DNA of 64,000 nucleotides from Candidatus Polarisedimenticolaceae bacterium (GCA_036275915.1 DASUCV010000009.1:159198-223197), one strand, 5' to 3'. Positions 1 through 8,278 are shown, counted from the stretch's first letter. Numbers and translations: made by a program. Notes: a model not told the origin generated them from the letters alone.

Positions 1-612
1 GTTGCGATTGATGCCGTCGTACTGGGTGATGACGGTCGGGGCGCTGACAGGGATGAAGTCGCCGAAGAGCGCCCCAGAGGTGCCCGGCGCAGCGTCCCCC
101 TCCCTCGCGACGAGAGACAAGGAACCTGCGAACCCGCCGAAGATGGCCGTATCGCTCGTCGCCGGAAGGTTGTGCGCGGCGTTGGTGAGACGGCTGGCGA
201 AGAGGCTCCGGCCGTCGGGGCTGATTCTGACCGCATCGCCACCGATGCCGGAGTTGCCCGCGTTGTTGACCAAGCTGAGCCCCGGAAGACCGGGTGCCGG
301 ATCGGCCGATTGAGCCACCACGGACAGGTCGGCGGACGTCGTCCCTTGGAAAAGCGCCCGGCTGTTCGCGCCTGTGATCTGCGGTCCGGCCATGTTGGAG
401 AGGAACAGAACCGTGCCGTCGTCGGCCAGCACCGGAAAGCCGATCTGCGACCCGAACGTCGTGAACAGCGGCATCCCCGGAACGGCGCCGTCGGTGTAAG
501 CGAGCACGTTCCCGTGGTTCGTCACGAGCGACAACGGATCCGTCGCATGGGCCGCCGTCAGTAGCCCCAGCAGCGCCGCGGCTCCGAGACCGAACCTGAG
601 TCCCTTGGTCAT
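1..612 (-). CDS. Exported NxxGxxxF-repeat protein, 3' end beyond window (partial)
   Basis: The reading frame is open from the ATG at 612 to the window edge (204 codons). It begins MTKGLRFGLGAAALLGLL, a signal peptide ending near AHA. The mature part matches the next gene (625-2838) almost residue for residue, including the LVAREGD and APGTSGALFGDF repeat units, so the two are tandem duplicates. An AAGGAG ribosome site lies just upstream and includes the stop codon of the preceding gene, so translation is probably coupled. The repeats resemble the 'choice-of-anchor' NxxGxxxF type, whose members differ in their C-terminal anchors. The C-terminus is not visible here; by homology it should carry the metal-binding motif and Ala-Cys-Pro module of its neighbour. 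Function unknown; probably cell-surface or secreted. Confidence 0.85.
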   Translation of the reverse strand, partial: MTKGLRFGLGAAALLGLLTAAHATDPLSLVTNHGNVLAYTDGAVPGMPLFTTFGSQIGFPVLADDGTVLFLSNMAGPQITGANSRALFQGTTSADLSVVAQSADPAPGLPGLSLVNNAGNSGIGGDAVRISPDGRSLFASRLTNAAHNLPATSDTAIFGGFAGSLSLVAREGDAAPGTSGALFGDFIPVSAPTVITQYDGINRN

Positions 613-624
613 TTCAACTTCTCC

Positions 625-2838
625 TTAAGGGCACGCATACAAGCTGGAGCCGATTCCTTGATCGCGTGTGCTGTGCTGAGAGGGAACCCCTTCGTCGTAC
701 GAGCCGAGCCCCGTGCAGCCGACCGCCCGCATCACGAAGAACTGTCCATTGCCTACGGCCGGGCTTCCGGGCAGGGTCATCGACGTGCCGGAGACGTCAT
801 TCCCCGCGCACTGGGCCTGAGTCAAGAACTGGTAGCCGCCCGCGCCCCGCAGCTCCCCGAGGTCGCCGGAGATGACGTCGTACTGGATCGCGTTGGGCAC
901 GGCGTTCCACGACATGGTGACGTTGCCGGCCGACCTCGACATCGTCAGGGCCAACGGCCCGGTCGGGTGCGGGACGCCGTCGTCGATCCGCCCGTTGCAA
1001 TCGTCGTCGATCCCGTTGCAGATCTCCGTCGTCGCGCCGGTTTTCGTCGGATCCGAGTCGAGGCAGTCGCCCGCCCTCGTGATGTAGCCGGGAGGAGGGA
1101 ACTGGCCCGCGCACAGGTTGAGCTCCGTCGTCGGGTCGCCGTAGCCGTCCCCGTCGGCGTCGAAGTAGTAGTCGGTCGTGGGGAAGCAGTTGAGGTCGAC
1201 GGTGGCGACGCTGATGCCCGGATCGAGCCCGACGGTCATCGCCAACGTGCCGGTGTGGGAGAGTCCGAGCGCCCTGCCTTCGGTGTTGCTCATCTGAAGA
1301 GAGCCAGCGAAGATCTGCGGCCTGAACACGCCCGGCGAGACCTGCAGGTTCTGGCCCTGCCGCCAGACGAGGAAGAGGCCCTTCGTCGGCGTCCACGCGA
1401 CGAGCGCTTTCGAATCGTGGCCCGGAAAGACGTTGGGGCCCACGAGATTGCACTGGACAACGAAACCGTAGTCGCTGAAGACGATGGGGAGCGAGACGAA
1501 TTGCTGGCACGTCGATCCGCTCGGCGCGCCCGGGACCTGCGTGACGCCGGAGCGCGCGACCAGGCTCACCGAGCCCGGTGTGCCGGCCCAGATGCCGTCG
1601 GCGTTGGTCGCGTTCACGGTGCCGCCGGTCAACGCCCCTGTGAATATTCCGACGCCGGAGCTGGTCACGAAGGTCTGGAAGACGTTGAAGTTCTTGAACG
1701 TCGCATCGGTGCCGGGAGCGGGAGCTCCCGTGCGCGCGAGGAGCGTGGCAGCACCGGTCGTGTCCGCGATGTAGACCGCCGAGTCGTTCGTCGCGCTGGT
1801 GTCGCCGCCGGCGAGACCCGTGTAGAACGTGAATCTCCCGTTGCCCGCGACCGCGGTGGCGGCCAAACTGAAACTGCTGATTCCGGAGCTGTCGGCGAAG
1901 ACCGCGCCGGCCGTCCCGGGCGCCGGATCTCCTTCGCGAAGCAGGAGCGTGTTCCCCGACCCGGGGGTGTAGAACCAGAGCGACTCGTCGTTGGCGGTGG
2001 TGACGCCGGCTCCCGACAGGACCAGGTTGTACAGGATCCGGTCGCCCGCCATCTGGTTGTTCCCGAAAAACGTGTTGCCGTACAAGGAGAACCCCGCGGC
2101 CGTGACCGGGCCGGGGAGCACCGTGTCGCCCTTGCGCACCACGATCGTGAGCGCGCCGGGCGTCCCCGTGTACAGCGCGAAGTCGTTGGTCGTTCCGACG
2201 ACGTCGCCTCCCACGAGGGTGGCCGGGAACATCACTCGGCCGTTGCGATTGATGCCGGTGAACTGGGTGGTGAGACCCGAAAAGTCACCGAACAGCGCCC
2301 CCGCGGTGCCCGGTGCGAGGTCCCCTTCCCTCGCGACGAGCCCGAGGGATCCGGCGAACCCGCCGAAGAGGGCGGTGTCGCTCGTCGCCGGAAGGTTGTT
2401 GCTGGCGTTCGTGAGCCAACTGGCAAAGAGCGTCCGGTCATCGGGGCTGAATCCCACGCTGCCGCTCAAGATGCCGGAGGTGCCCCCGCTGTTGACCAGG
2501 CTGAGGCCGGGAAGACCGGGTGCCGGATCGGACCACTGAGCCGCCGTGAACAGATCGTTCGCCGTCGTTCCTTGGAAAAGCGCCCGGCTGTTCGCGCCGG
2601 TGATCTGCGGTCCGGCCAAGTTGGAGAAGAACAGAACCGTGCCGTCATCGGCCAGCATCGGATTGTCCATCCTCGACCCGAACGTCGTGAACAACGGCAT
2701 CCCCGGAACGGCGCCGTCGGTGTAAGCGAGCACGTTCCCGTGGTTCGTCACCAGCGACAGCGGTTCCGTCGCGTGGGCCGCGGCCAGGAGGCCCAGCATC
2801 ACGGAGGCGCCGAGACCGAGCCTGAGCCCCTTGATCAT
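625..2838 (-). CDS. Exported NxxGxxxF-repeat protein with MopE-like motif and C-terminal ACP module
   Basis: This is a 737-residue exported protein. An ATG at 2859 overlaps the previous stop codon. I chose ATG 2838 because GAGGAG lies 7 bases upstream and its MIKGLRLGLG start matches the duplicate gene. Residues 1-23 form a signal peptide. About 25-555 is a set of repeats such as LVAREGDLAPGTAGALF and INRNGRVMF. Residues 557-621 are a MopE-type calcium/metal-binding motif with DADGDGYGD, a DCLDSD element and ICNGIDDDCNGRIDDG. The last ~108 residues are an FnIII-like module (WNAVPNAIQYDV, GSYDEGVPSQ) ending in ACP. The same end module occurs on three other proteins in this window. It is the third gene of a four-gene minus-strand operon. 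Function unknown; the architecture suggests a secreted or surface protein. Confidence 0.9.
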   Translation of the reverse strand: MIKGLRLGLGASVMLGLLAAAHATEPLSLVTNHGNVLAYTDGAVPGMPLFTTFGSRMDNPMLADDGTVLFFSNLAGPQITGANSRALFQGTTANDLFTAAQWSDPAPGLPGLSLVNSGGTSGILSGSVGFSPDDRTLFASWLTNASNNLPATSDTALFGGFAGSLGLVAREGDLAPGTAGALFGDFSGLTTQFTGINRNGRVMFPATLVGGDVVGTTNDFALYTGTPGALTIVVRKGDTVLPGPVTAAGFSLYGNTFFGNNQMAGDRILYNLVLSGAGVTTANDESLWFYTPGSGNTLLLREGDPAPGTAGAVFADSSGISSFSLAATAVAGNGRFTFYTGLAGGDTSATNDSAVYIADTTGAATLLARTGAPAPGTDATFKNFNVFQTFVTSSGVGIFTGALTGGTVNATNADGIWAGTPGSVSLVARSGVTQVPGAPSGSTCQQFVSLPIVFSDYGFVVQCNLVGPNVFPGHDSKALVAWTPTKGLFLVWRQGQNLQVSPGVFRPQIFAGSLQMSNTEGRALGLSHTGTLAMTVGLDPGISVATVDLNCFPTTDYYFDADGDGYGDPTTELNLCAGQFPPPGYITRAGDCLDSDPTKTGATTEICNGIDDDCNGRIDDGVPHPTGPLALTMSRSAGNVTMSWNAVPNAIQYDVISGDLGELRGAGGYQFLTQAQCAGNDVSGTSMTLPGSPAVGNGQFFVMRAVGCTGLGSYDEGVPSQHSTRDQGIGSSLYACP

Positions 2839-2855
2839 TCCCTGTCTCCTCGTGG

Positions 2856-5528
2856 TCATGGGCAGGCGTAGGGGGACGCGGCGATCCCCGCGTCGCGCGA
2901 CGCCACCTGCGAGGGCGCACCCGAGTCGAACGACGCCGCGCCACCGCAGTTCGTGGCGCGGACCAGGTACCAGTAGCCGTCGCCAGGATCGGGCGTATCG
3001 GCGTCGTCACGGGAGGTCTGGTTCAGGTCGTCTTCGAGGCAGGCGTCGGTGGCGGCGCTGAAGTCACCGCCCCTCGACCGCAGCGTAGAGAGCCTGCCGC
3101 GCACGATGTCGTAGCCGGTGGCGTTCTCGACGGCATCCCACGCGATGCGCGCCGTCCCCGGCAGCGTCTTGTCCGCGGAGAGGACCGTAAGATCCGTGGG
3201 AGCCGCGGCGCTGCATTGACAGAGACCGAGCGTGTCGCCCTGCAGGATCGCGGCGTTCATCCCTTGGGGGAAGCTGACGGTCTGCGTCTGACCCGCGTGG
3301 CAGACGAGGACGGTTGGGATCTTGACGACCCAGGGGGTGTATCCGTACTGCGAGACCATTTGGCCGACGATCGTCTTGCCGTCGCCCGACACCGCGGTTG
3401 CGGCCAACGGGAACGCTCCGGTCGTGCTGATCCCCTGAGTGCCGAACAGTTGATTCAGATCCGACCAGCGCAGCCCGCTCGTCCAGATCGCCGGCCCGAT
3501 GATCCCCACTTGGGTGCCGGTCGCGTACCCGGTGACGACCTCGTGGTCGTCGCTGATCCCGTTGGTGACGCCGCCGTCTTGTGCCGGCAGGAGGCCGAGC
3601 CGCTCGACGCCGGTCGGCGCGGTGGCGTGATAGCGCCACGCCTCGCCGCTGGTCGCGGAATTGATCGAGCCGACGACGTACTGTCCGTCGCGCGACACGT
3701 CGAGGGCCTCGCCCACGGACTGCGTTCCATTCTTGATGAAGCTCGCGGTGCCGTTTCTCCACTGCACGGCACGCCGGAGCCCGGTCGAAGCTTGGTCCCA
3801 GCCGACGATCACGCTGCCGTCGTAGTTGACGGCGTTGGCCCGCCCGGGCTGGTCGAAGGTGTCGATCTTCGGGAGCGCGACGGTGCCGCCGGCCTGGGTC
3901 CACTTGAAGCCGCGGGTCGTGGCGGCGTAGCACCCGGCGGCGCCGTAGGAGAGCCCGACGACCGTGCTGCCGTCACCGGAGATGTCCTGAACGCTCGTGT
4001 AGAAGGGAGCGCCGAGGTCGTTGCAGGGAACGCCTCCGGGGACCGGAGGAAGCGGCGTCCAGGCGCCGTTCTCGAGAATCGCGGCCTTGATCGTGCCGTC
4101 GCTGTCGACGATGTTGCCGACGATCCGCTTCCCGTCGTCGGAGATCCTGGCCTTCGTCACGGCCCCGCCGATGTCTTCGAACGCACCCGAGTTCAGGTCC
4201 CAACGGAAGCCGCCCCCGGGATGGGCTGGATCGGAACCATCGATGAACCCAACCACCACGGATCCATCCGGGGTGACGTCCGTCGGGATTCCGGGTGCGC
4301 GCGGGGTCGGCTGAATGAACTCGGGCGCGCCGGGAAACCGGTCGAACGTGATGTTGGCCGTCACGGGCGCCCCCGGCCTGACCTGCACCGTCGTCCAGCT
4401 GCAGCGGTTGTCGGTCGATCCGTCGGCGCTTTCCATCTCCCCGTTGAAGTACTCCTCGGGGCCGGGGAGCACGATCATCGGTGGCACGGCAAAGGCGCCG
4501 TTCAGCAGGTTGTCGACGTAGAGGACGTAGCTCGCGCCCGGGGTCAGGTCATTGAACGTGAACGTGCCGTCGGGACCGGCGTCGCCCTTGCTGATTTGCC
4601 CCGAGATGTAGGACGAGCAGTCGTTGAAGGGGTCGGCGACGTTTCTCGCGATGACGTTGACGCCGGTGACGCGGTTCCCCGAGGCGTCGAGGATCAGCCC
4701 ACGGATCGTACCGCGCTGCTCGGGATACCCCGGCGCGGGATAGATATCGGACAGCGCCGACCGGTCGTCGAGGCGATCGACGGTGCCCATGTACTCACCG
4801 GTCCCGCCGGGCTGGGGGTCGCTGAAGGGGTACATCGTCTCCACTTGCGTCACGGACGGCCCTCCGGACCACGGCGCCGCACAACCGGTGGGCTGGGCAG
4901 GGTCGAGGAGCTGAGGGTTCTCTGCAGCCCCGTTGGCCTGGGAGTGCCCCAGGTTCAGCGCGTGACCCATCTCGTGCGTGACGACGCCCTGGAAGCCGAT
5001 GCCGTTCGGGTCGGTCGGCTTGATGCCGGGGCCGCTCAGGACCATCCACGCCTCGAGGATCTCCGGCGAATCTTGTGATGACGTGTACTCGATGTTCGTG
5101 ATGCCGAGGACGGAGGTCGGGTCGACGCCGAAGAAGTTCGTCAGGATGCTGCCGTCCGAGTCGTAAACCACATCGATCCCGCCACCGTTGTAAGTGCCGA
5201 TGACCGATTCGATGTTCGAGCCGTCGATGTTGGGGAGACCGATCGACGCGAAGTCGCCGTTTACGGCGACGCGCATGCTCGAGGTCGGAACGCTCGACCA
5301 CTGGTGTGCGGCGATTTGCACCATCTTGCTCACGCGGTAATTCGGGATCGGGCCGAGATTCCCGAGATCGGTGTAGAGGGGAACGCGGTTGTTAGGCCAA
5401 CGGGTGAAGTTCCAGTGGTAGGGGATCCGGTTTTGCGGATCGAACGTGTACAAGGGCCCGCCGGCGAACGCCGCCGTCGCGAGGACGGCCGCAAGGACGG
5501 CGAGCGCGGATCGACGGAGCGCGGTCAT
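2856..5528 (-). CDS. Secreted matrixin-like metalloprotease with HAF repeats and C-terminal ACP module
   Basis: This is an 890-residue exported protein. The frame stays open upstream to 5807, but that extension is Arg-rich shadow sequence of the next gene. ATG 5528 has GAGGAG upstream, overlaps the preceding stop (ATGA) and starts a clean signal peptide (MTALRRSALAVLAAVLA). Zinc site HEMGHALNLGH lies at residues 185-195 (His185, Glu186, His189, His195), as in M10-type matrixins. Next comes a carboxypeptidase-regulatory-like segment near 310-400 (GTIRGLILDASGNRVTGVNV). About 430-760 is a series of HAF-type repeats (GDGSTVVGLSYG, GFKWTQAGG). The last ~110 residues are the FnIII-like module ending SPYACP. 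The role is presumably extracellular proteolysis; the substrate is unknown. Confidence 0.9.
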   Translation of the reverse strand: MTALRRSALAVLAAVLATAAFAGGPLYTFDPQNRIPYHWNFTRWPNNRVPLYTDLGNLGPIPNYRVSKMVQIAAHQWSSVPTSSMRVAVNGDFASIGLPNIDGSNIESVIGTYNGGGIDVVYDSDGSILTNFFGVDPTSVLGITNIEYTSSQDSPEILEAWMVLSGPGIKPTDPNGIGFQGVVTHEMGHALNLGHSQANGAAENPQLLDPAQPTGCAAPWSGGPSVTQVETMYPFSDPQPGGTGEYMGTVDRLDDRSALSDIYPAPGYPEQRGTIRGLILDASGNRVTGVNVIARNVADPFNDCSSYISGQISKGDAGPDGTFTFNDLTPGASYVLYVDNLLNGAFAVPPMIVLPGPEEYFNGEMESADGSTDNRCSWTTVQVRPGAPVTANITFDRFPGAPEFIQPTPRAPGIPTDVTPDGSVVVGFIDGSDPAHPGGGFRWDLNSGAFEDIGGAVTKARISDDGKRIVGNIVDSDGTIKAAILENGAWTPLPPVPGGVPCNDLGAPFYTSVQDISGDGSTVVGLSYGAAGCYAATTRGFKWTQAGGTVALPKIDTFDQPGRANAVNYDGSVIVGWDQASTGLRRAVQWRNGTASFIKNGTQSVGEALDVSRDGQYVVGSINSATSGEAWRYHATAPTGVERLGLLPAQDGGVTNGISDDHEVVTGYATGTQVGIIGPAIWTSGLRWSDLNQLFGTQGISTTGAFPLAATAVSGDGKTIVGQMVSQYGYTPWVVKIPTVLVCHAGQTQTVSFPQGMNAAILQGDTLGLCQCSAAAPTDLTVLSADKTLPGTARIAWDAVENATGYDIVRGRLSTLRSRGGDFSAATDACLEDDLNQTSRDDADTPDPGDGYWYLVRATNCGGAASFDSGAPSQVASRDAGIAASPYACP

Positions 5529-6178
5529 CGGCCGCTCCTCGGCAACGCGGGCTTCACGTCGGCTCTCCGCATGCGCCCGTTCTCGACCCAGTGCTCGCGC
5601 ACGGCCTTGCGCAGGAACGACAGGAATGTGTCGGGGTTGGCGGGTCCGCCCGCCTTCATCATCTGCTTCTCGTTCTCGTTGACGAGGCCGTTGTCGAGCT
5701 GAACGCCGCGGAACAACCCTTCGTTGTTCGTGTCGTTGGCGACGCGCCCCGGGCCGAGCTTGAACTTGCCGACCGTGACGCCGGCCGGCATGCGGAAACC
5801 GGTCCACTTCGCCGAGGGACGGAGCATCAAGACGACGTCTTCGCCGACGGCGTACTTCGGGAAACCGGGAGGCGCCGGCATCATCGTCCGCTTGCCGTCC
5901 CCGACGGGGCGCGGCTTCAGGAGACCGAACTGCCGGAACTTGTACTCGTCCCCGAGCGTGCCGCGGATCGACTCCGTGACCTGGAGCGTGATCTCCGTGT
6001 ACGGGATGCCTTTCTCGTCGAGGCCGTCGGTCACGTTGGCGACCTTGCCGACCACGATGTCTTGGGACTGCTGGAGAAGCTCCACGATGTTGTTGTCGTG
6101 GCCCGTGAGCGTCATCGCCCGCGCGCCGCCGATCCCGGCGGCCAGCACGGCGGCGAGAACTACCGCTCTCCTCGTCAT
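5525..6178 (-). CDS. Small exported protein of unknown function, metalloprotease partner
   Basis: This encodes 217 residues. I chose ATG 6178, which starts a signal peptide (MTRRAVVLAAVLAAGIGGARA) and has an AGGGGGG ribosome site; an in-frame start at 6292 would add an implausible Arg-rich tail. The mature N-terminus (DNNIVELLQQSQDIVVGKVA, TEITLQVTESIRG) reads as a beta-rich domain. No catalytic motif is visible. The gene overlaps the downstream metalloprotease by four bases (ATGA), so the two are likely co-translated. It could be a chaperone, inhibitor or partner of the protease, but that is inferred from position alone. It is the first gene of the operon running down to position 1; the palindrome-rich segment at 6248-6361 is its probable control region. 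Confidence 0.8.
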   Translation of the reverse strand: MTRRAVVLAAVLAAGIGGARAMTLTGHDNNIVELLQQSQDIVVGKVANVTDGLDEKGIPYTEITLQVTESIRGTLGDEYKFRQFGLLKPRPVGDGKRTMMPAPPGFPKYAVGEDVVLMLRPSAKWTGFRMPAGVTVGKFKLGPGRVANDTNNEGLFRGVQLDNGLVNENEKQMMKAGGPANPDTFLSFLRKAVREHWVENGRMRRADVKPALPRSGR

Positions 6179-6247
6179 CCGGTACCCCCCTTTTCGAGCC
6201 GCGGAAGACGATTCCGCGGCGAGCGCCCTTGGTTTACGACGCGGCCG

Positions 6248-6361
6248 GGGGTCGATCCATCGGGGTATACCCCCGGGTATTCGGAGAAGCACCCGGGGGT
6301 GGGCGCCGCCGGGACCCCCTCCGGGGTCGATTCGGCCGGGAGCGGGGGTTTACCCCGATGG
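6248..6361. promoter_or_regulatory. Palindrome-rich control region between divergent operons
   Basis: The 246 bases between the divergent starts 6178 (minus) and 6425 (plus) hold several symmetric elements. GGGGTATACCCC at 6262-6273 is a perfect 12-base palindrome. An 11-base inverted repeat has arms CCATCGGGGTA (6257-6267) and TACCCCGATGG (6351-6361). GGGGTCGAT is directly repeated at 6248-6256 and 6323-6331. This arrangement fits operator sites for a dimeric regulator acting at both operons. The regulator is unknown. Confidence 0.5.
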
Positions 6362-6424
6362 TACGGGGAAGGCTGTCAACGAATACTCCCGGCCCGGAGG
6401 ATGAGGGTGGTCACTGGGGGGGTC

Positions 6425-6853
6425 ATGCGGGTCCTGCTCGTCGACGACAGCGAACGCTTTCTCGAGAGCACGAAGCGGTGGATCCAGTCGCGACACGATC
6501 TGGAGCTCGTCGGCACTGCGTCGACGGGCGTCGAGGCGCTCGACGCCGTCGCTCGCTTGCGGCCGGATCTCGTCATCGTCGAGGCCGCGCTCACCGGCAT
6601 GGACGGCTTCCGCGTCGCGCGTCAGCTCAAGATCAAGGACGCGTCGCCGCTCGTGCTCCTCGTCTCCTTCTACCCGAGCGTCGCCGCGAGGAACGAAGCG
6701 TTCGCCGCCGGCGCGGACGCCTTCCTGGCGAAGGACGATTTCTCGGACGAGATCGAGTCGATCCTCGAGAGGTGGCGCGCCGCGCGACCTGTGGAGGACC
6801 AAGCGCCGGCCGCGCGAGCACGGCGCGAGCTCAGGGACGTGCCGGAGGCCTAG
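6425..6853 (+). CDS. Single-domain receiver protein with Glu at the phosphoacceptor position
   Basis: This encodes 142 residues, nearly all CheY-like receiver domain. Acidic pocket residues Asp7 and Asp8 (LLVDDSE) are present, and the conserved Lys lies in AFLAKDDF. The usual phosphorylated Asp in DLVIVDxxMPxMDG is replaced by Glu53 (DLVIVEAALTGMDG). Receivers with Glu here are often constitutively 'on' or phosphorylation-independent. No output domain follows. I chose ATG 6425 (MRVLLVDDSE, G-rich ribosome site) over ATG 6401, which has almost no spacing from its GGAGG. It is divergent from the secretory operon across a shared palindromic region. No kinase is adjacent. Confidence 0.85.
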   Translation: MRVLLVDDSERFLESTKRWIQSRHDLELVGTASTGVEALDAVARLRPDLVIVEAALTGMDGFRVARQLKIKDASPLVLLVSFYPSVAARNEAFAAGADAFLAKDDFSDEIESILERWRAARPVEDQAPAARARRELRDVPEA

Positions 6854-6860
6854 ATTCGCC

Positions 6861-7247
6861 TCACATCCCCGGCGGCGGCTCCCACAGCTCGACCTTGTTG
6901 CCTTCGGGATCGATGACCCAACCGAACTTCCCGTAGTCGGAGTCGTCGACCTTGTCGAGGACCTTGCAGCCCTCGTCCTTCAACGCCTTCAGCAGCGCAC
7001 GGAGATCCGCGACGCGGTAGTTGACCATGAACGACGCGTCGCTGGGCGCGAAGTGGTCGGTGTCGGCGGGATCGATCGACCACGCCGTCGCGCCGCCGAC
7101 CGGCTTCCCTTCGTCATCGGTCCAGTGGAATGCCGCGCCTCCCCACGGCTGAACGTCGATGCCCAGGTGTTGCTTGTACCAAGCCTGCATCGCCTTCGGA
7201 TCCTTGGCCTTGAAGAAGATGCCGCCGATGCCGGTGACACGTTTCAT
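6861..7247 (-). CDS. VOC-family (glyoxalase/bleomycin-resistance-like) protein
   Basis: The product has 128 residues and shows the paired beta-alpha-beta-beta-beta units of the vicinal oxygen chelate fold. It starts MKRVTGIGGIFFKAKDP and ends with DPEGNKVELWEPP, the typical last strand with its metal-ligand Glu. I chose ATG 7247, preceded by CGAGG; an in-frame upstream start at 7334 gives an unsupported tail. It lies 7 bases from the converging receiver gene. Members include glyoxalases, dioxygenases and resistance proteins, and the substrate cannot be assigned. It may be monocistronic. Confidence 0.85.
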   Translation of the reverse strand: MKRVTGIGGIFFKAKDPKAMQAWYKQHLGIDVQPWGGAAFHWTDDEGKPVGGATAWSIDPADTDHFAPSDASFMVNYRVADLRALLKALKDEGCKVLDKVDDSDYGKFGWVIDPEGNKVELWEPPPGM

Positions 7248-7308
7248 GACGACCTCGATGGAAAGTCGGGAAGTATCCCCCGCCGGTGAGCAAATGAGAA
7301 GGCCGGAT

Positions 7309-7671
7309 TCAATAAGGGAGATCGTCCGGGCCACGGCCCACGAAGTCGGGCTCGGGATCCTGCTCGAACTGAACCGCTTCGATCTCGGTCCGGTTCAAGA
7401 GCAGCGCCTTCGCGACGCGGTGCCGTCCGTCCATCACCTCACCCGTCGCGGCGAGAATGATCGGAAACGACAGATCGGCCTCGTCGATCAGCCTCACGTG
7501 CTCGACCATCGCCCGCCACGTGGGCGGGTTGGACCAAGCCTCGTCCAGCTCCCGGATCGCCTTCAGCGGAACCAGCTTCTTGGGAAAGCTCGAAGTGAGC
7601 CGGACGAGGCGGTCCACGTCCCAGGCCAGGAGCCCTCGAGGCGATTTCCGGAAGTAGTACTGTTTGCGCAC
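7309..7671 (-). CDS. Conserved small protein of unknown function
   Basis: This encodes 120 residues. The start is probably GTG 7671, two bases after the stop of the cupin gene, giving a VRKQYYFRKSPRGLLAWDVD beginning; no ATG is available and no strong ribosome site is seen, so translational coupling is likely. The C-terminal half has FPIILAATGEVMDGRHRVAK, which resembles the ParB/sulfiredoxin-like 'GxxxDGxHR' substrate-binding loop. It ends with PDFVGRGPDDLPY. I recognise it as a conserved hypothetical but cannot name an activity. The loop suggests nucleotide or small-ligand binding, which is only an inference. Confidence 0.7.
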   Translation of the reverse strand: MRKQYYFRKSPRGLLAWDVDRLVRLTSSFPKKLVPLKAIRELDEAWSNPPTWRAMVEHVRLIDEADLSFPIILAATGEVMDGRHRVAKALLLNRTEIEAVQFEQDPEPDFVGRGPDDLPY

Positions 7672-7673
7672 GG

Positions 7674-8276
7674 TCAGCGAAGATAACGATCGTAGACCGC
7701 GCGATATCCCAACGCCTCGGCGAGCCGGCCCAAGGTCGCGCTCAGACCGACTTGAAGCGCGATCGGGATCGACGCATCGAAGCCGCCGTGCTTCGTGAGC
7801 GCGCGTCCCGTCGCGGCGAACTGGAAGAGGTTCTTCGGCATCCCCTTCTTGCCGACCCGCCCCTCGCGCGCGAGCCCGAAGATCGTCGCGAACGCGCCGA
7901 GCACGTCGTGCACGGCCTCCGGCGTCGACGCGCCGAAGTCGTTCGTCTGCCGGTAGACCATGACGCCCGACCCGGTGTTCCAAGGATGAACATGCGGGAC
8001 CTTGGGCGGCATCACGATGCGTTCGCCGACCGTCAGATCGCCTTGCGCCGTTCCGAGCCGATACGTTGCGGAGCCCTGAAGGATCTCGAATGTTTCCGTC
8101 CAGGTTCGATGCATGTGCGCCAAGAACGCAGGCGGCGCCCCCTCTGGACAATGGACCTCGATCACCCAGCCGCGGCCCGACGTTTCCTTCGCCCCTTGAA
8201 TCACGACGATTCGAGTCTGGGTCTTCGGGTCCGTCGTCTCGAACCCTGGGCCGATCGTGCTGCTGCCGGCAGCCAC
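7674..8276 (-). CDS. Cupin-domain protein
   Basis: The product has about 200 residues. The start is GTG 8276: an AGGAGG ribosome site lies inside the last codons of the upstream monooxygenase with five bases of spacing. The conserved cupin motif 1 region is HMHRTWTETFEILQGSATYR. Motif 2 is PPKVPHVHPWN, supplying His ligands for a metal. The ~90-residue C-terminal helical tail (HDVLGAFATIFGLAREG) is not part of the cupin barrel. Cupins include dioxygenases, isomerases and sensors. Tight coupling to the flavin monooxygenase suggests a shared oxidative pathway, with an unknown substrate. Confidence 0.8.
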   Translation of the reverse strand: MAAGSSTIGPGFETTDPKTQTRIVVIQGAKETSGRGWVIEVHCPEGAPPAFLAHMHRTWTETFEILQGSATYRLGTAQGDLTVGERIVMPPKVPHVHPWNTGSGVMVYRQTNDFGASTPEAVHDVLGAFATIFGLAREGRVGKKGMPKNLFQFAATGRALTKHGGFDASIPIALQVGLSATLGRLAEALGYRAVYDRYLR

Positions 8277-8278
8277 CG

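Larger units (their letters stand above)
1..2838 (-). repeat. Tandem gene duplication (1-612 versus about 2242-2838)
   Basis: The DNA of 1-612 is closely similar to 2242-2838, in the same orientation, with a few in-frame length differences. Both encode the signal peptide and first repeat units of adjacent secreted proteins. The divergence is mostly single substitutions, so this is an established duplication rather than a recent exact copy. Confidence 0.8.

Noticed and set aside
658..2871. Long open frame of 737 codons on the plus strand, antisense to the NxxGxxxF gene
   Set aside because: It is Arg/Glu/Asp-rich with no domain pattern, and the opposite strand has a signal peptide, repeats and a ribosome site. 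It is a GC-bias shadow.
5529..5807. N-terminal extension of the metalloprotease gene
   Set aside because: The extension is Arg-rich and overlaps the real upstream gene. ATG 5528 has a ribosome site, a signal peptide and an ATGA overlap.
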